Assembly (NCBI RefSeq): GCF_025808395.1
Contig: NZ_CP075524.1
Coordinates: forward strand, 1,984,001 to 2,048,000
Length of the DNA stretch: 64,000 bases
Source of the DNA: Microcella sp.
GTDB lineage: Bacteria; Actinomycetota; Actinomycetes; Actinomycetales; Microbacteriaceae
Reading direction: 5' to 3'
Below the pieces are notes generated by a model that was not told where the DNA came from, ran no database searches, and was given only the letters and a program-made list of their open reading frames with translations. Below, piece by piece: positions 20,069-30,658 of this stretch (position 1 is the first letter of the stretch; every line of letters begins with the position of its first letter). The translations under genes were made by a program, and so were the position numbers.

Positions 20069-22402
20069 GCTTCTCCTCGAGCAGCAGGGCGACGGGGTAG
20101 CGATCGAGTAGGCGAGCAAGGGGCAGTTCGCCGCCGTCGAATCGCGCCCCCGTGATGACGTCGACGACGGGACGGTGCGGCAGCACGACGACGGCATCGC
20201 CCCAGCCTCCTGCGCGCGCGAGGCCCAGGGGCAGGCGAGTCGCGAGAGTCGCCGCCCCACCGCGATCGAAGGCGATGCCGTGATCTGCTGTCGACCCCAC
20301 GATCGGCAACGGTGCATACCGCGTGAAGAGCTCGGCACGGTCACGACGCGCCCGCAACGCGCGGCTTGTGACGAGTAGCTTGGCGGCTCCGCTCGAGTCG
20401 ACGGGCGGAAGCTCGCCGGCGTCGAGTCGCGCGAGCATCGAGCGGCGCACGTCGTAGTCGACCGGGCGACGGTTGTCGGGGTCGACGAGGCTCGTCTCCC
20501 ACAACTCGCTGCCCTGATAGACATCGGGAATGCCGGGGCCCGTCAGTTGCAGCAGCTTCGCGCTCAGGCCGTTTGACCATCCGGCCGCCGCGACGTCGTC
20601 GACGAACGACTCGATGAGGGCCCGAGTAGTCACATCGTCGAAGGCGGCATCGACGGCGGCGTGCATCCGCGCCTCGAAGCGTTCGTCGGGCGCCGCCCAC
20701 TTCGTCGCTGTTCCCGCCTCGCGGGCCGCCTTCTCGGCGTAGGCGTGGGCGCGCTCGCGACTGAGCGGCCACGCGCCCACGAGCGACTCCCACACGATGT
20801 TCTCGAACGGCCCATCGCCCATCGGAGCCCGCTCGCGCACGGCGACGAGCACCGCACCCCAACGATCTGGCACTTCAGCCAGTGTGGTGATGCGGGCACG
20901 CGTGTCTTCGCCGCGCTTGGTGTCGTGCGTCGACAGGGTCGTGAGCGACGCCGGAAACGAGCCCTGCCGATGCGCCTGCCGTCGGTGGAACTCGTCGACG
21001 TCGATCGCGAACTCTGACGGATCTGCCCCCACCTCGGTCAGCGATGCCAGCCGCGAGTAGCGATAGAACGCGGTGTCTTCGACGCCCTTCGCCATGACCA
21101 TGCCGCTGGTCTGCTGAAATCGCAGGGCCGCCGGTTGCGCCGGGTCGCTGAGCACAGGAGTCAACGCATCGAGCGCCACGCTCAGGTCAGGCCTCGACCG
21201 CCGCGCCTCTGCGATGGCGTCATGCAGGTTATCGAGCCCAACGGGCAGATACGAGCGGTACACCGGAAAGCACGCGAGAACTTCGGCCAACGCATCGGCA
21301 GCGCTCTCGATCGGGCGAGGAAGCTCGCGCTCGAGTCGCAGAACTTCGCTGCGCAGAATGGTGTCGGCGATGCGTCGCTTCGTCGACCGGATCATCGTCG
21401 ACCAACTCTCGACCGACTCTGAGCCGCGCAAACGCGCATCGAGTCGACTGAGCGGCACCCGCCCTGCGGGGTCGACGAGCACGCGATCGATCGACGCGAG
21501 AGCGTCGTAGCCGGTGGTGCCAGCCGTCTGCCAGTGACCGGGCAAAGGCTCGTCGCCCTCCAGAATCTTCTCGACCCACACGGGGGCATGTTCTGTCAGT
21601 TCTGCCAGATCGTCGAGATAGGCGCCGGGGTCGCGGAGGCCGTCGGGGTGATCGACGCGAATGCCGTCGACAAGGCCCTCGCGCACCCACCGCACGATCT
21701 CACGATGGCTCTCCTCCAAGACCCAGGGCACTTCGACGCGAATCGCCGCCAGAGTGTTCACGGCGAAGAACCGCCGGTAGTTCAGTTCGGCGTCGGCACG
21801 CGTCCACTGCACGAACTCGTAGTGCTGGCGCTCGAGCACGCGGCGCAGTTCGGCAGGGCCGGCCGCCGCGAGAGCTTCCACGTCATCGGCCGAGCCTTCG
21901 GCGAGCGGGTATTCGGTCTCGTAGACGCGAACCGCATCAGCGAGCAGCGTGATGTGCCCCGCGGCGATGACCGTCGGCAGGTCGTCGCCGAGCACCGGCA
22001 ACCGGATGCGCCCGCCGCCGAACTGCCAATCGACATCGAAGGCCTCGGCCATGGGGCCGGTCTGGCCCGTGCGCAGCAGCTGCCACCACCAGTTGTTCTG
22101 GCGCGGGTCTTCGACCCCCACATGGTTGGGCACGATGTCGACGAGCACTCCGAGACCGTGCTCTCGCGCGGCCGCGACCGCCCGGCCGAGACCCTCGGCG
22201 CCCCCGCGCTCAGCATCGACGACAGAGTGGTCGACGACGTCGTAGCCGTGCGTCGACCCCCGCGTCGACTGCAGCACTGGCGACAGATACACCCAGTCGG
22301 CACCGAGCGCGTGCACGTAGTCGGCAAGGCCTGCCACCTGGTCGAGCGTGAACCCGGCCGACACTTGCACCCGATAGGTCGACAACGGCAGCCGTCGGGC
22401 GC

Positions 22403-22406
<4 letters not shown>
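20061..22406 (-). CDS. treY: Malto-oligosyltrehalose synthase
   Basis: TreY converts the reducing-end alpha-1,4 bond of maltodextrins to an alpha,alpha-1,1 bond. The 781-residue protein shows the family N-terminus LSTYRVQVSAGFTLDQVAGLADYVHALGADWVYLSPVL, VDIVPNHVGVEDPRQNNWWWQLL, DGIRVDHPDGLRDPGAYL and the later VEDTAFYRY and LSTHDTKRGEDTRARI. The ATG at 22406 overlaps the treX stop as ATGA; a longer frame upstream lies inside treX and is not the start. The domain order and length match the family. Confidence 0.95.
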
Positions 22407-24589
<2,183 letters not shown>

Positions 24590-24599
24590 GATTTCGACG

Positions 24600-24619
24600 G
24601 TACCCCTCGAACGGGGTAC
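24600..24619. promoter_or_regulatory. Inverted repeat in the treX divergent promoter region
   Basis: GTACCCC (24600-24606), six bases, GGGGTAC (24613-24619) is a perfect inverted repeat of seven-base arms. It overlaps the likely -10 region of treX (TACCGT on the minus strand) and lies 27 bases from the divergent small gene, so it is a plausible operator. No run of T follows on either strand, so a terminator is unlikely. Confidence 0.5.
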
Positions 24620-24645
24620 ATATCTGCCCCTAGCATTAGGGCCTT

Positions 24646-24978
24646 ATGGGGGCTATAGGGTTCGTGGTGACGCACTTCGGCAACAGGTACATCGTTGCGC
24701 CGGAGATGGCGGAGATCTTCATGCGGCGCCGCAAGGGTTTGCTCGACGCCGGGCAGGCAGAGCTCGTGCCCCTGCCCCACGCCGGGGGAGTCGACATTCT
24801 GTGGATTGACGCGAACGTGCCGTGCGACATCACACCGATCACGGTGACCGACGGCGACGACGTCGAGGCTGCTCGACGGCGATGGGGGCTCTGCCGCAAA
24901 AAGCGCGTGACGACCGAGGTCGTCGAGACGCAGAGCCGCTCGAGCTCGATCGGCGAGGCGCCAGCGCTCAGCGAATGA
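24646..24978 (+). CDS. Hypothetical protein, 110 aa
   Basis: I do not recognise this protein. It begins MGAIGFVVTHFGNRYIVAPEMAEIFMRRRKGLLDAGQAELVPLPHAGGVDILWIDANVPCDI and has a polar Ser/Glu-rich tail; a small alpha/beta fold is likely and no membrane helix or signal peptide is visible. TAGCAT lies nine bases before the ATG. It diverges from treX across an inverted repeat and its last 11 bases overlap the 3' end of crtEb, which supports it as a real, tightly packed gene rather than a shadow. Confidence 0.6.
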   Translation: MGAIGFVVTHFGNRYIVAPEMAEIFMRRRKGLLDAGQAELVPLPHAGGVDILWIDANVPCDITPITVTDGDDVEAARRRWGLCRKKRVTTEVVETQSRSSSIGEAPALSE

Positions 24979-25831
24979 GCGACCAGTAGATCATCAGCAT
25001 CGTGACGATCGCGCCAGCGATGAAGTTGAGCAGCAAGAAGCGCTTCCACCCGCGGTTCGCCGACTCGGAGGTCTCGTCGGTGATGCGCCAGAACTGCGCC
25101 GTGATGACGATGTATGGCACCGCGGCGAGCGCCGCCAACGGCCCCGGCCACTCGGTGCCGAGCAGCAGCAGCCCGGCGAGGGCGTAGGCGCCGACGGCGA
25201 GTCTCGTCGTCGCGCGTGCGCCGAACACGGTGGCGATCGAGGCGAGACCTCCCTCGCGATCGGCAATGACGTCTTGCACGGCGCCGAACGCGTGCGAGGC
25301 CATGCCCCACAAGAAGAACGAGACGATGATGAGCCACAGAGCCACGGTGAACTCCGCGCCCGCGAACACGAGCCCGTAGACGGCGGGGCTCACGAAGTGC
25401 GTTGACGAAGTCACCGAGTCGAGAACGGGCTTCTCTTTGAAGCGCAGCCCCTTCGCCGAGTAGGCGACCACCGCGAACACGCTCACCGTGAGCACCACCC
25501 ACGACAGCGGCGAACCGAGAGCGACCAGCGCGATGAGGAACGGCACGTTCGAGATGACGGCGGCCCACAGTGTGGTGCGGTGGATGCTCGGGTCGAGCAG
25601 TGCCCCTTCAACGCCTCCCTTGCGCGGGTTGCGAATGTCGCTCTCATAGTCGAAGACGTCGTTGATGCCGTACATCGCCAGGTTGTACGGCACGAGAAAG
25701 TAGATCGTGCCCACCCAGAAGGCGGCATCGAGGCGGCCCGTGGTCAGCAGGTAGGCAGCGGCGAACGGAAACGCCGTGTTGATCCAGCTCAGCGGGCGCG
25801 AGCTCAGCACCAGTTGCCCGAGGGTGCTCAT
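24968..25831 (-). CDS. crtEb: Lycopene elongase / UbiA-type prenyltransferase
   Basis: CrtEb adds two C5 units to lycopene, giving the C50 carotenoid flavuxanthin. The 287-residue membrane protein has the UbiA first Asp motif NDVFDYESDIRNPRKGG (about 56-72) and the second near GAVQDVIADREGGLASIATVFGA, with about seven to eight membrane helices. The ATG at 25831 overlaps the crtYf stop as ATGA. It is the last gene of the crtE-B-I-Ye-Yf-Eb operon, the gene order of C50 carotenoid producers such as Corynebacterium and Microbacteriaceae. Confidence 0.9.
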   Translation of the reverse strand: MSTLGQLVLSSRPLSWINTAFPFAAAYLLTTGRLDAAFWVGTIYFLVPYNLAMYGINDVFDYESDIRNPRKGGVEGALLDPSIHRTTLWAAVISNVPFLIALVALGSPLSWVVLTVSVFAVVAYSAKGLRFKEKPVLDSVTSSTHFVSPAVYGLVFAGAEFTVALWLIIVSFFLWGMASHAFGAVQDVIADREGGLASIATVFGARATTRLAVGAYALAGLLLLGTEWPGPLAALAAVPYIVITAQFWRITDETSESANRGWKRFLLLNFIAGAIVTMLMIYWSLIR

Positions 25832-26145
25832 GAGGTGCTCGACTCGGTCGGCGCGGGGCGCTGCAGCAGGTGCCAGAGCGACGGCAGCAGCACGAGCGCG
25901 GCCACGGTGTAGGCGAAGTCTTCGATGGGAGCGACGCCGATGCGCACGCCGCTGATGAGCTCGTCGTCGTACGCGACGAGCCCGGTGCCGATGATGACGT
26001 TGTCGAAGATCGCCGTGAGCGCGAGCAGCAGCACTGCCGCGAGGCCCACCGCCCGCCACCGCGGTGCCCGGCGTGCGACCATGGCGGCGATCGCGACGAA
26101 TGCCACGATCGCCACGAAGACGATATTGAGCAGGGTGTAGGTCAT
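25828..26145 (-). CDS. crtYf: Lycopene/C50 carotenoid cyclase subunit
   Basis: The 105-residue protein has three hydrophobic helices and the cyclase motif PIED (in VAPIEDFAYTVAALVLLPSLW). With CrtYe it forms the heterodimeric cyclase that closes epsilon, gamma or beta rings on the C50 chain. The ATG at 26145 overlaps the crtYe stop region (TGA at 26142-26144) as ATGA. The small size is normal for this family. Confidence 0.88.
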   Translation of the reverse strand: MTYTLLNIVFVAIVAFVAIAAMVARRAPRWRAVGLAAVLLLALTAIFDNVIIGTGLVAYDDELISGVRIGVAPIEDFAYTVAALVLLPSLWHLLQRPAPTESSTS

Positions 26146-26513
26146 CCGTCGGCCCTCGCTTCGACGGAGTGCCCGCGGCGACTGCGCGACCATCGGCCGT
26201 CGAGCCAGTCGCCGGCCGCGGCATAGGCGTTCATCGTGTTGTAGCAGAGCAGCACGAGAAAGAAGACCTCTTCGATCGGCAGCTCGGGCCCGATGAGCAG
26301 TCCCGTCATGAACTCGTTCTGGCCGCGGAAGAAGATGCCGAGCAGAATGCCGCCGAGATCCCAGACGAGAAAGAAGACGACGCCGGCTGCGAGCACGATC
26401 GCCGCCCGACGCGCATCGCGCCAGAGGAACAGCGTGAACCGCCGATCGAGCATCACCATGCCGGTGATGGCCACGGCGAGCGCGGCGAGGTAGGCGAAGT
26501 TGATGAACGACAT
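26142..26513 (-). CDS. crtYe: Lycopene/C50 carotenoid cyclase subunit
   Basis: The 123-residue protein has three to four membrane helices (starting MSFINFAYLAALAVAITGMVML) and the cyclase motif PIEE in GPELPIEEVFFLVLLCYNTMNAY. It is the partner of CrtYf; both belong to the lycopene cyclase domain family fused in fungi. I chose the ATG at 26513, 13 bases after the crtI stop; an in-frame upstream start at 26561 would overlap crtI and add a proline-rich tail that does not fit. Confidence 0.88.
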   Translation of the reverse strand: MSFINFAYLAALAVAITGMVMLDRRFTLFLWRDARRAAIVLAAGVVFFLVWDLGGILLGIFFRGQNEFMTGLLIGPELPIEEVFFLVLLCYNTMNAYAAAGDWLDGRWSRSRRGHSVEARADG

Positions 26514-26526
26514 CGCGTATGGCTCG

Positions 26527-28128
26527 TCAGTCGGTGGTGGGGGCGGCGTCGGAGACCGCACGGTGCGCGTCTACCACCACGGTCGGCACGAGGGGCTCGG
26601 GCAGCGGCCCGGTCGAGGTGTCTCCGCGCAGCCGCTTCACGAGCACTTCGGCGCTGATGAGGCACATCGGAAGCCCGATGCCCGGAATCGTCGACCCTCC
26701 CGCGTAGTAGAGGCCCTTGACCTTCTTCGACACATTTCCCGCCCTGAAGAAGGCGCTCTGCGACAAGATGTGCGCTGGCCCCAGCGCCGTTCCGCGCCAG
26801 GCGTTGAGGTCGTCGTTGAAGTTTCCCGGCCCGTAGGTGCGGCGCACGACGATGCGCTCTGCGAGGTCTGGAATCTTCGCCCAGTCGGCGATCTGCGCGA
26901 TGATGCGATCGGCGTAGACCTCGAGCGGGGTGTCGCCGTCACCGTCGACGTCGCCTCGACCGAACGAGAGGTCTGCGGGGGCCGGTACGAGCACGAACAC
27001 GTTCTCGTGGCCCTCGGGCGCCACCGAGGGGTCGACTCCGCTCGGCTTGCAGATGTACAACGATGCGGGGTCGGGCAGGCTCGGTTGCGGGCCGAAGATC
27101 GCCTCGAAGTTCTCGCGCCAGTCTGCGGCGAACAGCAGCGTGTGGTGTTCCAGCTGCGGCAGCTCGCCTCTGACGCCCAAGTAGAGCAGCAGAGCGCTGG
27201 GGCCGGCCGTCTTCTTGTCCCAGTACGACTGCGGGTAGGTCTGCAGCTCGGCGGGCAGCAACTGGGTCTCGCTGTGGTGCAGGTCGGCAGCCGACACCAC
27301 GATGTCGGCCTCGATGACCTCGCCCCCCTCGAGCTCGACCCCCGTCGTCTTCTTGGTGGTCTCGTCGACGATGATGCGTGCGACGGGCGACGAGGTGCGG
27401 ATGCTCGCACCCTGCTGCTCGGTCACCGCGGCGATGCGCTCGATGAGCGTCGTGAAGCCGCCCATCGGGTACAGCACCCCGTCGGTGAGGTCGAGGTGCG
27501 ACATGAGGTGGTACATGCTCGGCGTGAGAAACGGCGACGAGCCGAGAAACACTGCCGGGTACCCGAGAATCTGGCGCAGGCGCAGGTCGGTAAAGCGCTT
27601 CGCGACGAACGCGTCGAGGTTCTGCAGCAGCAGACCCACGAGCTTGCCGGTTCGTGCCAGAACATCGCCGCGCACGAGCGTGCCGAGCGAGGCGAAGCTC
27701 GTGTAGAGAAACCGCTTCTTGGCCATGTCATAGGTGTCGAGCGCCGAATCGAGGTAGCGGTCGAGCTTCTCGCCAGCCCCTGGCTCGATCGATTCGAACA
27801 GGGCGATGTTCTCGTCGCGCGAGGCCGTGACATCGGTCGGCTCGTCGAAGCCCTCGGTGATGACGCGGTAGCCGGGGTCGAGCTGCACGAGGTCGAGCTG
27901 CTCGGCCGCGCTCGTGCCGCACAGCTTGAAGAAGTGGTCGAAGACCTCGGGCATGAGATACCACGAGGGCCCCATGTCGAACCGGAACCCGTCTTTCTGC
28001 CACGATCCCACGCGACCGCCGAGCGCCGAGCGCTTCTCGACCAGCGTCACGTCGTGACCATCGCGCGCCAGCAGCGCCGCGCTCGCGAGACCCGCGATGC
28101 CTCCACCGATGACGACGACGCGACTCAT
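26527..28128 (-). CDS. crtI: Phytoene desaturase
   Basis: CrtI desaturates phytoene to lycopene using FAD. The 533-residue protein starts with the Rossmann motif VVVIGGGIAGLASAALLARDGHDVTLVEK, has GGRVGSWQKDGFRFDMGPSWYLMPEVFDHFF, and ends with the FAD signature GLYYAGGSTIPGIGLPMCLISAEVLVKRL. The ATG overlaps the crtB stop as ATGA. The length is normal. Confidence 0.96.
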   Translation of the reverse strand: MSRVVVIGGGIAGLASAALLARDGHDVTLVEKRSALGGRVGSWQKDGFRFDMGPSWYLMPEVFDHFFKLCGTSAAEQLDLVQLDPGYRVITEGFDEPTDVTASRDENIALFESIEPGAGEKLDRYLDSALDTYDMAKKRFLYTSFASLGTLVRGDVLARTGKLVGLLLQNLDAFVAKRFTDLRLRQILGYPAVFLGSSPFLTPSMYHLMSHLDLTDGVLYPMGGFTTLIERIAAVTEQQGASIRTSSPVARIIVDETTKKTTGVELEGGEVIEADIVVSAADLHHSETQLLPAELQTYPQSYWDKKTAGPSALLLYLGVRGELPQLEHHTLLFAADWRENFEAIFGPQPSLPDPASLYICKPSGVDPSVAPEGHENVFVLVPAPADLSFGRGDVDGDGDTPLEVYADRIIAQIADWAKIPDLAERIVVRRTYGPGNFNDDLNAWRGTALGPAHILSQSAFFRAGNVSKKVKGLYYAGGSTIPGIGLPMCLISAEVLVKRLRGDTSTGPLPEPLVPTVVVDAHRAVSDAAPTTD

Positions 28129-29030
28129 GCTGGGGCTCCGATCGACGAGGTGGGTGCGGCCGCCCGGGGGCGAGGAGTTCTGCCGGCGAGAGCGCCGAGG
28201 GCGATGCGCGCCTTGACCGGGTCGGGCACCCGCACGCGCGCCCGCACGAGCTGCGATGCGGGGGTCTTGCGCAGTCGCACGGCGAGCTCGGTGAAGAGCC
28301 CCTGCGCGAGGGCGACGGCGCGTCGACTGCCGCGCGGCAGTTCGCCGATCACGGCTGCCGAGACCCGCAAGTCGTCATCGATGTCATCCAGAAGCCGCAC
28401 CTTGTCGTCTTCGGTGAACGATTCGACCCGCACACCCGGAAAGTAGCTGCGGCCGAGAGTCTCGAAGTCGGCCGAGAGATCGCGCAAGAAGTTGACCTTC
28501 TGGAAGGCGGCACCCAGTGCGCGTGCTCCGGCGACGAGGCGATCGTTCTGCTCGTCATCGAGCTGCTCGCCCTGCAGGAATGCCCGCAGGCACATGAGCC
28601 CGACCACTTCGGCCGAGCCGTACACGTAGCGCTCGAAGCTCTCGGGGTCGTGCTCGGTATCGGTGAGATCCATGCGCATGGAGTGGAAGAAGGGCTCGGT
28701 GAGCTCTTCGCCGAACCCGACCTCGCGGGCGGTGCGGGCGAACGCGTGCACGACGAGATTGGTGCTGTAGCCCGACTGCATCGCAGCGTTCGTCTCGGCC
28801 TCGAACTCGTTGAGATAGCGAGCGGCATGCACCGCGTCGAGCCCGGCCTCGGCGACGCCGCCGTCGACGATCTCGTCGGCGACGCGCACGAGCGCGTAGA
28901 TGTTCTCGACGTGCTGGCGCACCGTCGCATCGAGCAGTCTCGACGCGAGACCGAACGATGTCGAGTAGCGGCGGATGACCGTGGAGGCCGTCTCGTCGGC
29001 GACGCGGTCATACAGACTCAAGCGGTTCAT
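28125..29030 (-). CDS. crtB: Phytoene synthase
   Basis: CrtB condenses two geranylgeranyl diphosphates to phytoene. The 301-residue protein has STSFGLASRLL near the N-terminus, the first Asp-rich motif VRVADEIVD, and the second motif in VNFLRDLSADFETLGRSYFPG. It overlaps crtE and crtI by four bases each (ATGA), so translation is coupled through the operon. Confidence 0.95.
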   Translation of the reverse strand: MNRLSLYDRVADETASTVIRRYSTSFGLASRLLDATVRQHVENIYALVRVADEIVDGGVAEAGLDAVHAARYLNEFEAETNAAMQSGYSTNLVVHAFARTAREVGFGEELTEPFFHSMRMDLTDTEHDPESFERYVYGSAEVVGLMCLRAFLQGEQLDDEQNDRLVAGARALGAAFQKVNFLRDLSADFETLGRSYFPGVRVESFTEDDKVRLLDDIDDDLRVSAAVIGELPRGSRRAVALAQGLFTELAVRLRKTPASQLVRARVRVPDPVKARIALGALAGRTPRPRAAAPTSSIGAPA

Positions 29031-30097
29031 CTCACCCGTTTCAGCACGGTCTCGGCGACGGGGTGCAACTCATCTCGCAGAGACGAAGGAATGTGCGGCT
29101 CGGCCAATCGAGCGAGCGCGCGATTCGCATAGCCTCGCACGAGGTCGTCGGCGAAGGCGCGAGCACCGCACTCGATGAGCAGCAGTCGCGCCTCAGCAGC
29201 CTCATCGAGGGTGAGGTCGGCCTTGCCGACGAGGGTGCTGAGGGTCGCCCAGGCCGGCGTCGAGCAGGCGAACGCGATCATGACGGTGCGCTTGCCCTCG
29301 CGCAGGTCGCCGATCGTGGTCTTGCCGGTGGCCTCTTCTTCTCCGAACACGCCGAGCACGTCGTCGACGATTTGGTAGGCGATGCCGATGTCGCGACCGA
29401 AGTCGCCGAGCGACGCGACGGTCTCATCGCCCGCCCCCGCCAAGATCGCCCCCGCCTGCAGCGGCGCTTCGAACGAGTAGACGGCGGTCTTGAGCCGCTC
29501 CATCGTCAGAATGTCGTCGACGAGCGGCATGGCAGGGTCGATCGAGAAGTCCACGTCGATGAGCTCTCCGGCCGCGCTCGTGAACATCGCTTCATCGAGC
29601 ACGTCGAGCAGCCGCTCGCGCATGGGCGAGGCGACGCCGCTCTTGTCGATCAGCCGGTAGGCGTTGAACAGGGCGAGGTCTCCGGCGATCACCGCCGCCG
29701 AGACCCCCCGGTGCTCGGCGATCTCGACGCTGATTCCTCGATCGACGGCGTTGTCGCGATAGGCACCAGAGATGTTCGGGATGCCCCTCCGCACGAAATC
29801 GCGATCGATGACGTCGTCGTGCACGATGAGTGCGGTGTGCAGCAGCTCGAACGCCGCGCCTACATAGGCGGCAGCATCCGTATCAGTACCGCCCAGTCCC
29901 TCATAGGCGGCCATCACCATGCGCGGCCTGAAGCGCTTGCCGCCCTGGGTGTTGCGCTCGAGCAGGCCCCAGAGGTGCTCGTAGTGCTCTCCCAGGGGCG
30001 CGGCGCGCTTCTTGGATAGGCTGAAGAAGCGCTCCAGCACAGCGTCGACCATCGCCGCTCGCGCCTCTGCGATCGACACCTGGTCGTTCCTCTTCAC
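29027..30097 (-). CDS. crtE: Geranylgeranyl diphosphate synthase
   Basis: The 356-residue protein is a trans-isoprenyl diphosphate synthase. The first Asp-rich motif is DDVID (in IVHDDVIDRDFVRRG) and the second is DDVLG (in YQIVDDVLGVFGEEEATGKT), the last Asp being Gly as in actinobacterial GGPP synthases. The GTG start at 30097 is set by TAGTCT exactly six bases upstream. First gene of the crt operon, divergent from idi. Confidence 0.93.
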   Translation of the reverse strand: MKRNDQVSIAEARAAMVDAVLERFFSLSKKRAAPLGEHYEHLWGLLERNTQGGKRFRPRMVMAAYEGLGGTDTDAAAYVGAAFELLHTALIVHDDVIDRDFVRRGIPNISGAYRDNAVDRGISVEIAEHRGVSAAVIAGDLALFNAYRLIDKSGVASPMRERLLDVLDEAMFTSAAGELIDVDFSIDPAMPLVDDILTMERLKTAVYSFEAPLQAGAILAGAGDETVASLGDFGRDIGIAYQIVDDVLGVFGEEEATGKTTIGDLREGKRTVMIAFACSTPAWATLSTLVGKADLTLDEAAEARLLLIECGARAFADDLVRGYANRALARLAEPHIPSSLRDELHPVAETVLKRVR

Positions 30098-30109
30098 CCG
30101 AGCAGACTA
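30098..30109 (-). promoter_or_regulatory. Leaderless-type -10 element of the crt operon
   Basis: On the minus strand TAGTCT (30104-30109), six bases, then GTG. Only 21 bases separate the crtE and idi start codons, so the two promoters must interleave. Confidence 0.55.
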
Positions 30110-30118
30110 CCCCGGCCT

Positions 30119-30658
30119 ATGAGCGAGTTTCCTGAAACTGTGGTGTTGCTGTCTGACGACGGCACGCCCATCGGCACTGCCCTGAAAGCGACCGTGCACA
30201 CGGCAGACACGCCCCTGCACCTGGCCTTCTCATGCCACGTGTTCGACGACCGCGGCCGAGTGCTCGTGACCCGTCGGGCGCTCACGAAGCTCACATGGCC
30301 CGGGGTCTGGACGAACGCGTTCTGCGGGCACCCGGCCCCCGACGAAGGCACCCCAGACGCCATCACCCGACGGGCTCGACACGAGCTCGGCGTCGACCTC
30401 ACCGACCTGCGCCTCGCGCTGCCCGACTTTCGGTATCGCGCCGTCGACGCCTCGGGGGTGGTCGAGAACGAGATCTGCCCCGTCTACACCGCGCGAGCCG
30501 TCGGCGATCTCGCGCCGGCCGTCGATGAGGTGGCCGAGTGGGCGTGGCTCGACCCCGAGCAGCTGCAGACCGCGGTCGTCGCGGCGCCCTTCGCCTTCAG
30601 CCCGTGGCTGGGGTGGCAGCTCGCCGCGTGGCCGACCGGCTACCGGGCACCAGACTGA
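30119..30658 (+). CDS. idi: Isopentenyl-diphosphate delta-isomerase, type 1
   Basis: Idi interconverts IPP and DMAPP, supplying CrtE and CrtEb. The 179-residue Nudix-fold protein has the catalytic Cys69 in TNAFCGHPAPDE and the second motif around VENEICPVYTA. It is divergent from crtE with 21 bases between start codons. No clear ribosome binding site is visible. Its last 19 bases overlap the 3' end of the convergent histidine kinase gene. Confidence 0.93.
   Translation: MSEFPETVVLLSDDGTPIGTALKATVHTADTPLHLAFSCHVFDDRGRVLVTRRALTKLTWPGVWTNAFCGHPAPDEGTPDAITRRARHELGVDLTDLRLALPDFRYRAVDASGVVENEICPVYTARAVGDLAPAVDEVAEWAWLDPEQLQTAVVAAPFAFSPWLGWQLAAWPTGYRAPD

Noticed and set aside
24600..24619. Terminator between treX and the small divergent gene
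   Set aside because: Both flanking genes are transcribed away from the repeat, so a terminator there makes no sense. An operator is more likely.
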